Below are positions 35,900-45,196 of a stretch of DNA of 64,000 bases, piece by piece (position 1 is the stretch's first letter; each line of letters begins with the position of its first letter). The DNA is taken from positions 22,797 through 86,796 of the forward strand of contig CAMNDM010000011.1 in the NCBI GenBank assembly GCA_946535435.1. Direction: 5' to 3'. The position numbers were made by a program, and so were the translations under genes. The stretch is from Physcocola sp002396385 (GTDB lineage: Bacteria; Bacteroidota; Bacteroidia; Bacteroidales; Paludibacteraceae). Under the pieces are notes generated by a model. That model did no database searches. It was not told the origin of the DNA and saw only the letters and a program-made list of their open reading frames with translations.

Positions 35900-36250
35900 A
35901 TGCCAAGATCAGTCAATCACGTCGCTTCACGTGCAAAAAGAAAGAAGATTCTTAAGCTTACCCGCGGTTACTATGGCGCCCGTAAGAATGTTTGGACCGT
36001 TGCCAAGAATACTTGGGAAAAAGGTTTGACTTACGCTTACCGCGACCGCAAGAATAAGAAGCGTACCTTCCGTGCTTTGTGGATCCAGCGTATTAACGCT
36101 GCCGCTCGTCTCGAGGGCTTCTCTTATTCTAAGCTTATGGGCTTTGTTCACAAGTCTGGTGTTGAAATCAACCGTAAGGTTCTCGCTGACCTCGCTATGA
36201 ACAACCCTGAGGCTTTCAAAGCTATCATCGACAAGGTTAAGAACGCTTAA
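35900..36250 (+). CDS. rplT: 50S ribosomal protein L20
   Basis: L20 is an early 23S rRNA-binding assembly protein. The 116-residue sequence has PRSVNHVASRAKRKKILKL, GYYGARKNVWTVAKN, FRALWIQRINAAAR and YSKLMGFVHKSGVEINRKVL. The 107-base gap before it may hold a leader; L20 regulates its operon in other phyla, but I see no named motif. Confidence 0.97.
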   Translation: MPRSVNHVASRAKRKKILKLTRGYYGARKNVWTVAKNTWEKGLTYAYRDRKNKKRTFRALWIQRINAAARLEGFSYSKLMGFVHKSGVEINRKVLADLAMNNPEAFKAIIDKVKNA

Positions 36251-36266
36251 TCTGTTCTAACTAGAT

Positions 36267-36299
36267 AAAAAAAGGGAATCGCATTGCGGTTCCCTTTTT
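36267..36299 (+). terminator. Terminator of thrS-infC-rpmI-rplT
   Basis: AAAAAGGGAATCGC pairs with GCGGTTCCCTTTTT (one T-G) around ATT, with a T-rich right arm. Confidence 0.85.
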
Positions 36300-36313
36300 T
36301 AGTTTATTGCTTT

Positions 36314-36799
36314 ATGAAACTTAGAATTTTTTGTAAGGACGATGCCCCGATAATTCTTGGTTGGATTGCTGACGAGTTGGAGTTCCGTAAATGGAGCGCC
36401 GACCGTTACCCGTCTTATCCGCCTTCTCCCGACGATATGGTGGCTATCTATTCGTCGGGTTCTGTTTATCCGTTTACTGCTGTAAATGATGCTGGAGATG
36501 TTGTCGGACACTTTATTCTGCGTGTTCCCAATCCAGACAAACCTCGCCAGTTACGTATGGGATTTGTCATTCTCCATCCTGCATTGCGTGGTAAAGGCTA
36601 TGGGCGCGAATTGGTGGGGTGTGCGCTCGCTTATGCGAAAAACTTTTTGAATGCCGAATCGGTCTCCCTTGGCGTGTTCTTAAACAACCCTTCTGCAAAG
36701 CGTTGTTACGAGGCTGTAGGTTTTGTTACTGTGGGTCAAGAGGCGTATTCTATCGGTGGTGAGATTTGGTATGGCGTTGAAATGGTGTGCAGGGTTTAA
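36314..36799 (+). CDS. GNAT family N-acetyltransferase
   Basis: The 161-residue protein has the GNAT acetyl-CoA site: RMGFVILHPALRGKGYGREL (Q/RxxGxG/A motif) and LGVFLNNPSAKRCYEAVGF. It transfers an acetyl group from acetyl-CoA; the acceptor is unknown. ATG 36314 was preferred because the frame upstream overlaps the rplT terminator. Confidence 0.85.
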   Translation: MKLRIFCKDDAPIILGWIADELEFRKWSADRYPSYPPSPDDMVAIYSSGSVYPFTAVNDAGDVVGHFILRVPNPDKPRQLRMGFVILHPALRGKGYGRELVGCALAYAKNFLNAESVSLGVFLNNPSAKRCYEAVGFVTVGQEAYSIGGEIWYGVEMVCRV

Positions 36800-36886
36800 C
36801 CCCAATACTGGTGAACGTAAATAAAATAGAGTAATGTGAAAAGCGTAATCCATACATTTCTTTCCTTCTTGTCTTCTTACGAACTG

Positions 36887-37579
36887 TCAGCCTGCAACAA
36901 GACGCAATGCTTGACACCCTGCGAAGAATATGCAGAAAATGGTGCCAATTATCGATATGGCTACAATTCTGCCACTGGTGGGCTCAAAATCGCCTTCTGT
37001 CGTTATCTTATCCATCCATGTCTTCTTGCGAATGGCTATGTATAGCCTGTAGCAGCCATATCCGCAGGTTAGGCCAATAATGGTCCCTACAAGAATGTCG
37101 AGAGGGTAGTGTACACCCAAATAGATGCGCGAGTAGGCACAGATTACCGCCCAAGTGAACAGACTTGCGGTGGCAATCTTGTTCTTTAGTAGCAATGAGG
37201 ACAATAATGCTAGCCCGAAACAGTTGCTGGCGTGGCTCGACGGAAATCCGTATAAGCCGGCTCTGAAGTTGCAGACGTAGCTGAGTTGGTCCATAATGCC
37301 GGGGTCGTGGCTGGGCCTTAGGCGTGCTATTAATGGTTTCAGAAGGCCTGAACTGATTTGGTCGCAGAGCAATATGGTTAGTGCGGCACAGAGAATGACT
37401 GCGACGCTTTCTCTTTTTTTGTCTCGTAATATCACATACAGCAGTGCGCCGTAGAACGGCAGCCACATTAGCATCTGCGATGCCAGCCACATGGTGGTGT
37501 CGCCAAATGCGTTATGTTGTCCGCTCAGGTTCAGTGCTACCATTAACTCTCTGTCTGTGGCTATTAGTTGGTCTAACAT
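36887..37579 (-). CDS. PAP2-family membrane phosphatase
   Basis: The 230-residue inner-membrane protein has the three PAP2 motifs: KPLIARLRPSHD, PSSHASNCFG and SRIYLGVHYPLDILVG, with about five membrane helices and a C-terminal one (GTIFCIFFAGCQAL). Substrates are usually undecaprenyl diphosphate or phospholipid phosphates. It starts close to a terminator of the tonB gene upstream. Confidence 0.9.
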   Translation of the reverse strand: MLDQLIATDRELMVALNLSGQHNAFGDTTMWLASQMLMWLPFYGALLYVILRDKKRESVAVILCAALTILLCDQISSGLLKPLIARLRPSHDPGIMDQLSYVCNFRAGLYGFPSSHASNCFGLALLSSLLLKNKIATASLFTWAVICAYSRIYLGVHYPLDILVGTIIGLTCGYGCYRLYIAIRKKTWMDKITTEGDFEPTSGRIVAISIIGTIFCIFFAGCQALRLVAG

Positions 37580-37635
37580 CTTGCTCTCGGTTTGTTGTGA
37601 TTGTATGGGAGGTTTTTCAAGGATTCGAAAAAAAA

Positions 37636-37655
37636 GACTTGCGTTTCCGCAAGTC
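37636..37655 (-). terminator. Terminator after tonB copy 1
   Basis: GACTTGCG pairs with CGCAAGTC around TTTC, with A and T runs on both sides. Confidence 0.8.
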
Positions 37656-37675
37656 TTTCTTATGTTTTTTGGCTG

Positions 37676-38380
37676 TTAGCCAATCTTGAATGCTACCGGA
37701 AGTTTGAACTTAGAACGTACATTCTTGGTACCGTTCTGGGCTGGAGTCCAACCTTTCATCATCTTGACTACGCGCATTGCTTCTTTGTCAAGTGCTGGGT
37801 CGATAGAACGTACAACTTCCACGTCTGTAACGGTTCCGTTTTTCTCTACTGTAAATTGTACGATAACGGTTCCTTGTGTACCTGTTTCAAGTGCGGCCTT
37901 CGGATATACGAGGTTCTTTGAGAGATAGGCTCTCAATCCGTTCATACCACCAGGATATTCTGCTTTCTTCTGAACCTTGATGTATATCTGGTTGTCGTTG
38001 TCTTCTTCTACTTCAACCTTTACCGGTTCATCAAGAATTGGCTTCGCATCTTTAGTAGCTTCACCAGTATCTTCAGTGTTCAACTCAATTTTCTTGGTCT
38101 CTGCCTTCTCGTCTTTCTTGAATTCGGTCGGCATCTGTTCAGGAATTACCTCTGGTGCAGGTGGTGGTGGTGGCGGTGGAGTGTTCTGCTCGGTAATCGG
38201 AGCGCTTTCCTCCTCAATTTCCTCCATCTGGATTCCTTCGTCTTTTGTGACAGGTTTCAAGTCGCGGTTGCTCCATTCAAAAGCAATGAATATAGCACAC
38301 ACTGCGATAAGAAGACCCATCAGAATGAAGTTCGATTTTTCGTTTTCCAAATCGGCTTCGTACGATTTTTTGATCTCCAT
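37676..38380 (-). CDS. tonB: TonB energy transducer (copy 1)
   Basis: TonB links the ExbB/ExbD proton channel to outer-membrane receptors. The 234-residue protein has a cytoplasmic start, one membrane helix (FILMGLLIAVCAIFIAFEW), a Pro-rich spacer (PPPPPPPAPEVIPEQ) and the C-terminal TonB domain (EYPGGMNGLRAYLSKNLVYP, ending FKLPVAFKIG). A paralogue lies 211 bases upstream. Confidence 0.93.
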   Translation of the reverse strand: MEIKKSYEADLENEKSNFILMGLLIAVCAIFIAFEWSNRDLKPVTKDEGIQMEEIEEESAPITEQNTPPPPPPPAPEVIPEQMPTEFKKDEKAETKKIELNTEDTGEATKDAKPILDEPVKVEVEEDNDNQIYIKVQKKAEYPGGMNGLRAYLSKNLVYPKAALETGTQGTVIVQFTVEKNGTVTDVEVVRSIDPALDKEAMRVVKMMKGWTPAQNGTKNVRSKFKLPVAFKIG

Positions 38381-38549
38381 TTGTTTATTTAGTTTTTGTT
38401 TTCGTTTTTTACATCATTTACGCAAATTTAATCAAAAATTCATTATTAAGAAGCTATTTTATGTTTTTGTTGCTCCCGTAAACGCCTTTTTTCTTCATTT
38501 GTCTGTTAATCCGATTTTTGAGTCTTTTTATTGGTGGAACAAAGAAAGG

Positions 38550-38569
38550 GCTTGGGTTTTCCCAAGCCT
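38550..38569 (-). terminator. Terminator after tonB copy 2
   Basis: GCTTGGG pairs with CCCAAGC around TTTT, extended by an imperfect AAAGG/CCTTT, with A and T runs on both sides. The two tonB copies therefore look like separate transcripts. Confidence 0.75.
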
Positions 38570-38591
38570 TTCCTTATCTGTTTGCTGACCT

Positions 38592-39293
38592 TTATTTTAC
38601 TGCTACAAACTGTACTGGTAGTGTAAATACTTGCCGAACTTTTTTAGTTCCCCTCATGGCTGGTGTCCATCCTGTCAGGGTCTTGACAACACGTACCGCT
38701 TCTCGGGCAAGCATCGGGTCTATTTCCCGAATGACGCTGATGTCGCTGATGCTGCCGTCTGTCTCAACAACAAATTTAATTAATACGGTTCCCGATATGC
38801 CCGATTCCAATGCTCCTTTCGGATATACAAGCCGGCTTGCCAGGTCTTTCCTGAGCTGTGCCATGCCACCCGCATATTCTGCCTTTTTGTCTACGTTTTT
38901 AAAATTATAGATAACGTTGGCGTCGGGGTCTATCTCTACCGGTACTTCAATTGGTTTGTCTAGTATGTTCTTGTCAGGTGTTTCTGCTGTCGGATCCATT
39001 TCTCCTGTTATTGGCGTTACCTTCGTCTCGGCGTTTATGTCTTTCTTGAAGACGGGATCTGCTATTTTGGGTTCTTCAACAACAGGTGGCGGAGGGGTAC
39101 TTACTGTTACGGGCGCATAGTCGTCTTCTATTACAGTTATGCCGTGTTCATCTGGTATAATGTAGTTCTTTACGTCTCTATTCGACCACTCAATTACAAT
39201 GAACGATGCACAGAGTGCTACTAAAAGTCCCATTAGGAACATGCTCGATTTCTCGTTCTCCAAATCGGCTTCAAAAGCTTTCTTAGTTTCCAT
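38592..39293 (-). CDS. tonB: TonB energy transducer (copy 2)
   Basis: The 233-residue protein matches copy 1 in layout: METKKAFEADLENEKSSMF, one membrane helix, a shorter Pro/Val spacer (TPPPPVVEEPK) and a TonB domain (AEYAGGMAQLRKDLASRLVY, ending FTLPVQFVAVK). The cytoplasmic start is almost identical to copy 1 while spacer and domain diverge, consistent with one ExbB/ExbD and different receptors. Confidence 0.92.
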   Translation of the reverse strand: METKKAFEADLENEKSSMFLMGLLVALCASFIVIEWSNRDVKNYIIPDEHGITVIEDDYAPVTVSTPPPPVVEEPKIADPVFKKDINAETKVTPITGEMDPTAETPDKNILDKPIEVPVEIDPDANVIYNFKNVDKKAEYAGGMAQLRKDLASRLVYPKGALESGISGTVLIKFVVETDGSISDISVIREIDPMLAREAVRVVKTLTGWTPAMRGTKKVRQVFTLPVQFVAVK

Positions 39294-39384
39294 GGCTCAA
39301 AATGATTTAAAAGTTGGTATTTAAGCAGTGTTTTGTTTTTCTGTACGTAATTTAGTCGCAATTCTGGATTTATGCAAATAAAAA

Positions 39385-39420
39385 AGCTGGTTTTTATAAG
39401 TAAGTTTATAAAAACCAGCT
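39385..39420 (-). terminator. Terminator after DPP III
   Basis: A perfect 14-bp stem (39385-39398 with 39407-39420) has an 8-nt loop and A/T flanks. It lies in the gap between DPP III and tonB copy 2. Confidence 0.8.
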
Positions 39421-39457
39421 ATTTATGTTTTATAACACTGCTTTTGGCGCAGTTTTG

Positions 39458-41506
39458 TCAGTTCTTTACTCTCAGGGTGTGGTAGTTTTTGCTATAGCGG
39501 AGCATTTGTTCTGTGTAGCCCTCGTCGTAACGTATTTTCACGTCGGTTATCTCGCCTTTCGCATCGGTAACGGCTTCGTATACGGGGTTCACAAATCCTT
39601 TGTATGGGGCTATGTTCAGTTTCGCATAGCGTTCTTTTACTTCTTTGTGCAGCTTTTGGTCTACTTTTACGCCGTATTCTTCTACCAGATGCTTCGCTCC
39701 TTCGAAATCTCCCTCGCTCTTTACTCGCTGAATCTCTGCCAGGAGTTGCCCGACGAGTGTGCGCATTTTTTCGTAGTCGTTGATTCGCACATAGGTTTTG
39801 CCTTCTCTGCTGACGAATTCCACAACATTGTCTTTCTTTCCGTGCTCGTATATCCAGCGGGCTATGAGCTGTCGGTTGCGCATATGTGCCTCTTCTATGT
39901 CTTTGCCGTCTTCAATGCGCATGAGTTGGGTCATCAGTCCGTTGTTCATATAGCTGTAGTATTCGGCCTTGTAGGCTTCGGTGTTCGGTAGCAGTCCAAG
40001 CTCTACCAATTTGGGGTCGGCTTCGTAGTAGAGGCCGAACAGGTCTGCACGGGCTTCCTCTATGGTCGCTCCATAGGCCTTCAGCGCGTCTTGGTCAACG
40101 CCTGGCAAAAGCTGGCCTGAACCATGACCCAGGCATTCGTGCAGGTCGGTGTGGATGTTGTCGGTAACAAAGCCGTATTTTTCTAAAAGGTCGCGTTCGG
40201 TCTGGCTGTAGACGAACTCTTCTTTGAACCCGTTCCCTTTCGCTGCCTCGTCGTAGGCGCTGGTGATGTTCTCTATCGTCACGCTCTTCGACCCGTGCAC
40301 CTGTCTGATCCAGTTACTGTTCGGCAGGTTGATGCCTATCGGGGTGGCAGGGTAGCAGTCTCCTGCGAGAATGGCAACGTTTATCACTTTTGCCGATACG
40401 CCTTTCACTTTCTTTTTCTTGAAACGCGGGTCTACTGGCGAGTGGTCTTCAAACCATTGCGCGTTTTCGCTGAGTATTTCAGTGCGTTTGGTTGCTGCTA
40501 TGTTCTTGTAGTTCACAATGGCTTCCCAGCTTGCCTTCATTCCTAACGGATCGCCGTATGTCTCGATAAATCCGTTTAGGAAGTCGATGTGGCTCAGGGT
40601 GTCTTTAACCCAGGTGATGCTGTAGTCGTCGAAGGTCTTTAAATCTCCGCTCTGGTAGTATTCAATCAGCTTGCCGATTGTTTTTTTCTGGGCTTCGTTG
40701 TCGGCTACTTCATACGCCTTGTTCAGCCAGTATACTATTTTCTCTATGGCAGCCGAGTACATGCCTCCCACTTTCCATTTCTTTTCAACCAGTTTTCCGT
40801 TTTCTTTCACCAGTTTGCTGTTCAGGCCATAGCTGATTGGGGTCGCGTCTTTGGGGTCTTTTTGTGAACCGTAGAACTGCTCAACCTCTTTTTGGCTTAC
40901 TCCCTCGTAATAGTTGTTGGCCGATGTGCTGATCAAGTCTTCGCCTTTTGCCTGGTTGACCCTTTTTGATAGTACTGTCGGGTCGAACATGACGGGAACC
41001 AGCTCTTTCAACAACTCGTCTACGCTGTTGTTGTAGGCGTAGAGTGGAAGGTGTTTGCTGTCGATGCTCCGGACTGCCGTTTCAAAGTAGGTCTGGCTGA
41101 ATTCTGGAAGGAACTTGTCCATGCCATAGTGGTGGTGTATGCCGTTCGAGAACCAAACACGTTTCAGGTAGTTCTCTAATTGCTCGAATTGTTTTGCATC
41201 GTTCTCTTTCGGATAATGTTGGTAAACGGCTTCCAGTACCTCGCGGATGGCCAGGTTGTATTTGCAGTTTTGGTCGAATAAGATGTCTCTGCCTTGAAGG
41301 GCTGCCTCTGTCAGGTAGTATACCAGTTTCTTCTGTTGGAGTGTGAGCGAGTCGAAACCTGGCACTTGGTAACGGAGTATCTGTAGGTCGTAGAAACGGT
41401 CTACGTGGTAGTCGAATGGTGCCGCCTCGTTGTTGGTCGGAACACTGTTGCATCCGGCTGTTGTCAAAACTGTCATAATGCTTATAATTTTTGTCTTTAG
41501 TTTCAT
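39458..41506 (-). CDS. Dipeptidyl-peptidase III (M49), lipoprotein
   Basis: DPP III removes dipeptides from the N-terminus of short peptides. The 682-residue protein has a lipoprotein signal (TTAGC lipobox), so it acts outside the cytosol. The zinc motif is the shortened HECLGH, in LHECLGHGSGQLLPG, with the third ligand in EEARADLFGLYYEADPK. The HECLGH form is known from Bacteroidetes DPP III. It lies 23 bases after the unknown exported gene at 41530, likely one operon. Confidence 0.94.
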   Translation of the reverse strand: MKLKTKIISIMTVLTTAGCNSVPTNNEAAPFDYHVDRFYDLQILRYQVPGFDSLTLQQKKLVYYLTEAALQGRDILFDQNCKYNLAIREVLEAVYQHYPKENDAKQFEQLENYLKRVWFSNGIHHHYGMDKFLPEFSQTYFETAVRSIDSKHLPLYAYNNSVDELLKELVPVMFDPTVLSKRVNQAKGEDLISTSANNYYEGVSQKEVEQFYGSQKDPKDATPISYGLNSKLVKENGKLVEKKWKVGGMYSAAIEKIVYWLNKAYEVADNEAQKKTIGKLIEYYQSGDLKTFDDYSITWVKDTLSHIDFLNGFIETYGDPLGMKASWEAIVNYKNIAATKRTEILSENAQWFEDHSPVDPRFKKKKVKGVSAKVINVAILAGDCYPATPIGINLPNSNWIRQVHGSKSVTIENITSAYDEAAKGNGFKEEFVYSQTERDLLEKYGFVTDNIHTDLHECLGHGSGQLLPGVDQDALKAYGATIEEARADLFGLYYEADPKLVELGLLPNTEAYKAEYYSYMNNGLMTQLMRIEDGKDIEEAHMRNRQLIARWIYEHGKKDNVVEFVSREGKTYVRINDYEKMRTLVGQLLAEIQRVKSEGDFEGAKHLVEEYGVKVDQKLHKEVKERYAKLNIAPYKGFVNPVYEAVTDAKGEITDVKIRYDEGYTEQMLRYSKNYHTLRVKN

Positions 41507-41529
41507 TGTTGTATACGGTGTGTTTATGA

Positions 41530-42405
41530 CTATTCGCTGTTTTTCGCGTCAATATTCTCTATCAATAACCATTGCCCTTTGCTCTTTTTGTCGAACTGGT
41601 AGGCGTCGTAGGTGAAGTCGGGGCCGTAGTACGAGTACAGGCCTTTGTAGAAAGGATCCGATGGTGACAAATGGTCCATCACTATCCGTTTGTTGTCTTT
41701 GTCGTAGTTCAAAGCCACACGGGCCTCGTTGTTGTATTGCAGCACAATGCGGTTGCTGCTCTTGCCCGCGCTTTTGAAAGGCGATACGCTGCCGAATGTG
41801 GCTGTTTTTTCGTTTTTGGAAAACTTTAGGGTCTCTGCCACTTTAAAGTCGGTCAGGGCGTCTCCGCCTCCCCAGCCGAGCAGAATGTAGTACTCGTTGC
41901 CGTCTTTTTTTGTCTTTATTGCGTTGTAGTAGAGGGCTCCGTACCAGTTGTCGGTGCCAATGCGGCTACCTGTGCCCGGAGTGTATGAGCTCCCTTTTAC
42001 TTTCAAAGGGATGGGTTTCACCTTCTGCTTGGTCCTTTTCTTGCTGGGCTTTAATTGAATGAAGCCTCCGTAGCCGTATGTCTTGTCGCTTAACGGGTAG
42101 TTCCAGGTGTAGATGCGCAGTTCCTTGTCGTCGCTGTAGCACTTGCCCATATTGGCAAGTTCGTCGAAGTGGTAGTCGAATGTGCTGTCGTTTTGCAGCA
42201 AGTCGCCCATCTCTTGGCTGATCTGTTTGCTCACTGCTATGCTCAAACTGTCGTTGTCGCTGCTTCTAAGGTGGTCGAACAGTTCTACAAGGTGCTGTGT
42301 GTCTGGACTATATGTTTCCCTCTCGTGCGCATCAACACCCAACGGGGACGCTATTAGCGCTCCTAGTACTACGAAAACTTTCTTTATGTCTGTTCTTGTC
42401 TTCAT
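41530..42405 (-). CDS. Exported protein of unknown function
   Basis: The 291-residue protein has a signal peptide (VFVVLGALIASPLGVDA). A helical N-terminal third (LVELFDHLRSSDNDSLSIAV, then ISQEMGDLLQN) precedes a beta-rich part with YTWNYPLSDKTYGYGGFI, NWYGALYYNAIKTK and YYILLGWGGGDALTDFKVA. Such sequences recur in Bacteroidales, but I know no function. It is upstream of DPP III in the same direction. Confidence 0.7.
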   Translation of the reverse strand: MKTRTDIKKVFVVLGALIASPLGVDAHERETYSPDTQHLVELFDHLRSSDNDSLSIAVSKQISQEMGDLLQNDSTFDYHFDELANMGKCYSDDKELRIYTWNYPLSDKTYGYGGFIQLKPSKKRTKQKVKPIPLKVKGSSYTPGTGSRIGTDNWYGALYYNAIKTKKDGNEYYILLGWGGGDALTDFKVAETLKFSKNEKTATFGSVSPFKSAGKSSNRIVLQYNNEARVALNYDKDNKRIVMDHLSPSDPFYKGLYSYYGPDFTYDAYQFDKKSKGQWLLIENIDAKNSE

Positions 42406-42427
42406 CCGTGTCTGCGCATTTTATCTC

Positions 42428-42435
42428 CAAATATA
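42428..42435 (-). promoter_or_regulatory. Probable -7 element of the 41530-DPP III operon
   Basis: On the minus strand TATATTTG fits TAnnTTTG and lies 22 bases before the start at 42405. Confidence 0.4.
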
Positions 42436-42471
42436 GTCATTTTTTATGGCATCCTCTCTATCGTCTGAATG

Positions 42472-42502
42472 TTGGTTTAATAATAATAAAGTATTAACTT
42501 TG
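42472..42502 (+). promoter_or_regulatory. Probable promoter of dxs
   Basis: A TTGG at 42472-42475 and TAACTTTG at 42495-42502 are 19 bases apart. A leader of about 100 bases follows. Confidence 0.5.
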
Positions 42503-42611
42503 TATTATGTGGATTTGTGGCTGTTTGCGGCTTCTGAACGTTGCGGAGCCTCATGCCGCATAAACTTTTTGGCTAGATTTCCTTTTAGTGGAACTTTTAT
42601 TTTTATAACAC

Positions 42612-44528
42612 ATGACCGATTCTGTTGGGACGCTTTTGTCCCATATAAATACGCCTGCCGATTTGAAGAGACTGGAGTTAGACCAGCTTCCCCAACTATG
42701 TGCAGAATTGCGCCAGTTCATTATTGATGAACTCTCCGCCAATCCGGGGCATTTTGGCGCCAGTCTTGGCGTTGTTGAGCTTACGGTCGCATTACACTAT
42801 GTCTACAATACGCCCGAAGATTCCATTGTGTGGGACGTCGGACACCAGGCCTATGCGCATAAAATTCTGACCGGTAGGCGCAACAAGTTCGCTACAAACC
42901 GTAAACTGCACGGCATTTGTGGCTTCCCTAATCCGAAGGAAAGCGAATACGATGCGTTTATTGCCGGACATGCGTCTAATTCTATTTCTGCTGCTCTTGG
43001 CATTTCTGTCGGACAGACGCTCGATAAGTCTGCCAAACGCGCTGTGGCAGTTATTGGCGATGGCGCCATGACGGGTGGCTTGGCTTTCGAGGGCCTGAAC
43101 AATGCTTCGTCTTGCCGTAACAACCTCACCATCATTCTGAACGATAACCATATGGCCATCGACCACGTGGTGGGTGGACTCAGTAACTATTTGGTGAGGA
43201 TAAACACTTCGAAACGATACAATTCGTTCCGTAGTAAGGTGTATAAGCTGTTCTGTAAAATGGGATGGCTTAAAGAGGACGAGTCGGGGAAATATACACA
43301 GCGCAATAACTCGCTGAAGGCTTTCTTGACTAACCAGCACACTTTGTTCGAAGGACTAAGTGTTCGCTATTTCGGTCCTGTCGATGGGCACGATGTGGTG
43401 AATTTGGTAAAGATTCTTCGTGATGTGAAGGATTATAACGGCCCTAAAATCATTCATATCCGTACTAAGAAGGGAAAGGGCTTCAAGCCTGCTGAGGAAT
43501 GTGCCACAGAATGGCATGCTCCCGGCAAATTCGACAAAAATACCGGCAAACGTATCGTTCCTGAAATCAAGAGCGACCAGCCTCCTCTCTTTCAAGATGT
43601 TTTCGGACACACTCTCTTGGAATTGGCTCGTGAGAATGAACAAATTGTTGGCGTTACTCCTGCAATGGCGACCGGCTGTTCTATGACCTATATGATGAAT
43701 GAGATGCCTGAACGCACTTTCGATGTGGGTATTGCCGAAGGACATGCAGTTACTTTTTCTGCGGGCTTGGCTAAGGAGGGTAAACTGCCGTTCTGTAATA
43801 TCTATTCCTCGTTTATGCAACGTGCCTACGACAATGTTATTCATGATGTGGCACTGCAAAAACTTGATATGGTGATTTGCCTCGACCGTGCCGGACTTGT
43901 GGGGGCCGATGGCGCTACTCACCACGGGGTGTTCGATATCGCATGCTTCCGTACGGTGCCTAACCTTACGCTGGCTTCTCCTTTGAATGAAATTGAGTTG
44001 CGTAATTTGATGTTTACGGCTGCTCAGCCTAATATGGGACCTTTTATTATCCGTTATCCGCGTGGACGCGGGTTTGTGGCCGACTGGCACCAACCTATGC
44101 GGCCTATGCCTGTTGGTAAGGGCTATTGTTTACACGATGCGGGTGCCTGTGCCAAGGTGGCTGTCCTTTCGTTCGGACCGCGTGGTAATGTAGCTCGCTT
44201 GGCTTTGGAACAATTGGATGCCGACGCTCAAAATAATATCGGCCTCTATAACATGGTGTTCGCTAAACCTCTTGACTCCGAACTCGTGCTCGATGTGGCT
44301 AAACGGTACAAACGTATCGTGACCATTGAAGAAGGCTCTCTTGCGGGGGGCTTTGGCTCTGCTGTCTTGGAATGCCTGGCCGATGCCGGCCTGTCTGTCC
44401 CTGTACGTAGGGTGGGGATTCCTGACTTCTTTGTTGAACATGGCTCGCAAGACGAACTTTATGCTATTCTTGGCATGGATGCCAATGGACTTCGGAAAAC
44501 TTTTGTGGAAGAACTCTCAAAATCGTAA
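42612..44528 (+). CDS. dxs: 1-deoxy-D-xylulose-5-phosphate synthase
   Basis: Dxs makes DXP from pyruvate and glyceraldehyde 3-phosphate, the first MEP-pathway step (ispF is also in this window). The 638-residue protein shows FGASLGVVELTVALHYV, DVGHQAYAHKILTGRR, the TPP motif GDGAMTGGLAFEGLNNA, DVGIAEGHAVTFSAGLA (catalytic Glu), DRAGLVGADGATHHGVFD and TIEEGSLAGGFGSAV. The length and order of domains are normal. Confidence 0.96.
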   Translation: MTDSVGTLLSHINTPADLKRLELDQLPQLCAELRQFIIDELSANPGHFGASLGVVELTVALHYVYNTPEDSIVWDVGHQAYAHKILTGRRNKFATNRKLHGICGFPNPKESEYDAFIAGHASNSISAALGISVGQTLDKSAKRAVAVIGDGAMTGGLAFEGLNNASSCRNNLTIILNDNHMAIDHVVGGLSNYLVRINTSKRYNSFRSKVYKLFCKMGWLKEDESGKYTQRNNSLKAFLTNQHTLFEGLSVRYFGPVDGHDVVNLVKILRDVKDYNGPKIIHIRTKKGKGFKPAEECATEWHAPGKFDKNTGKRIVPEIKSDQPPLFQDVFGHTLLELARENEQIVGVTPAMATGCSMTYMMNEMPERTFDVGIAEGHAVTFSAGLAKEGKLPFCNIYSSFMQRAYDNVIHDVALQKLDMVICLDRAGLVGADGATHHGVFDIACFRTVPNLTLASPLNEIELRNLMFTAAQPNMGPFIIRYPRGRGFVADWHQPMRPMPVGKGYCLHDAGACAKVAVLSFGPRGNVARLALEQLDADAQNNIGLYNMVFAKPLDSELVLDVAKRYKRIVTIEEGSLAGGFGSAVLECLADAGLSVPVRRVGIPDFFVEHGSQDELYAILGMDANGLRKTFVEELSKS

Positions 44529-44559
44529 AACTCGAGACTGTTAGATAGTTTTGACAAAT

Positions 44560-44594
44560 AAGAGTGGCGGACAAACTGATTTGCCCGCCACTCT
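44560..44594. terminator. Bidirectional terminator between dxs and coaE
   Basis: AAGAGTGGCGG pairs with CCGCCACTCTT in a near-perfect stem (one A-C in the extension) and has a T run on the plus strand. It lies between convergent genes. Confidence 0.85.
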
Positions 44595-44617
44595 TGTTTT
44601 TTTGTTTTGTGAAATAC

Positions 44618-45196
44618 TTATCCCAACTTGGCTAACCCTTCCATTACCTGTTCTATCAGACTATGGCGGCCATCGTTGTTGATAGTGTAGTCGCCAAGTC
44701 CCTGTATGGATTGCTGGTTCCTTATCCGGGCCTCTATCTGTTCACGCCTTTTGTTGTCGCGTTTGCAGGCTCGCTCAATACAGATTTCTGTCGGGGCGAT
44801 TACCGTCCAAGTCGTGTCAAAACGTTTGTCTAGGTGCGATTGGAACAAGATGGCCGATTCAAAGCCAACAATACAGAAACCATTCTGGTGTTGTTGCTCT
44901 GCCCATTGCTCGAAATCTTCCCAAACGGCGGGATGGACGATGTTGTTTATGGTGGCTAGCAAATGCTTGTCGTTGAATATCTTGCTGGCAATATACGGCT
45001 TGTTGAGTTGCCCGTTTGGCAGATAGCTTTCCTCTCCTAAAACAGAAACAAGTTGTTGGCGTAGTTGTCTGCTTGTAGTCTGCAGTTCTTTCGCACGGCT
45101 GTCGCTGTCGTATACGGGCACGCCAGCAGTGCGTAGAATAGTCGATACAACGCTCTTTCCGCTGCCTATACCTCCGGTTATTCCTAACTTAATCAT
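44618..45196 (-). CDS. coaE: Dephospho-CoA kinase
   Basis: CoaE does the last step of coenzyme A synthesis. The P-loop GGIGSGKS is at residues 8-15, followed by VPVYDSDSRAKEL and HPAVWEDFEQWA, with a lid near ERACKRDNKRREQIEARI. The length of 192 residues is normal. Its start overlaps the end of the YbbR-like gene by 8 bases. Confidence 0.95.
   Translation of the reverse strand: MIKLGITGGIGSGKSVVSTILRTAGVPVYDSDSRAKELQTTSRQLRQQLVSVLGEESYLPNGQLNKPYIASKIFNDKHLLATINNIVHPAVWEDFEQWAEQQHQNGFCIVGFESAILFQSHLDKRFDTTWTVIAPTEICIERACKRDNKRREQIEARIRNQQSIQGLGDYTINNDGRHSLIEQVMEGLAKLG

Noticed and set aside
37977..38588. 203-codon plus-strand open frame rich in Ser/Gly/Phe
   Set aside because: It is the complement of tonB copy 1; the composition reflects the Pro-rich spacer read backwards.
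36887..42405. Complete polysaccharide utilisation locus around the TonB genes
   Set aside because: No SusC/SusD pair, sensor or sulfatase is present; the TonB genes are energy transducers, not receptors.
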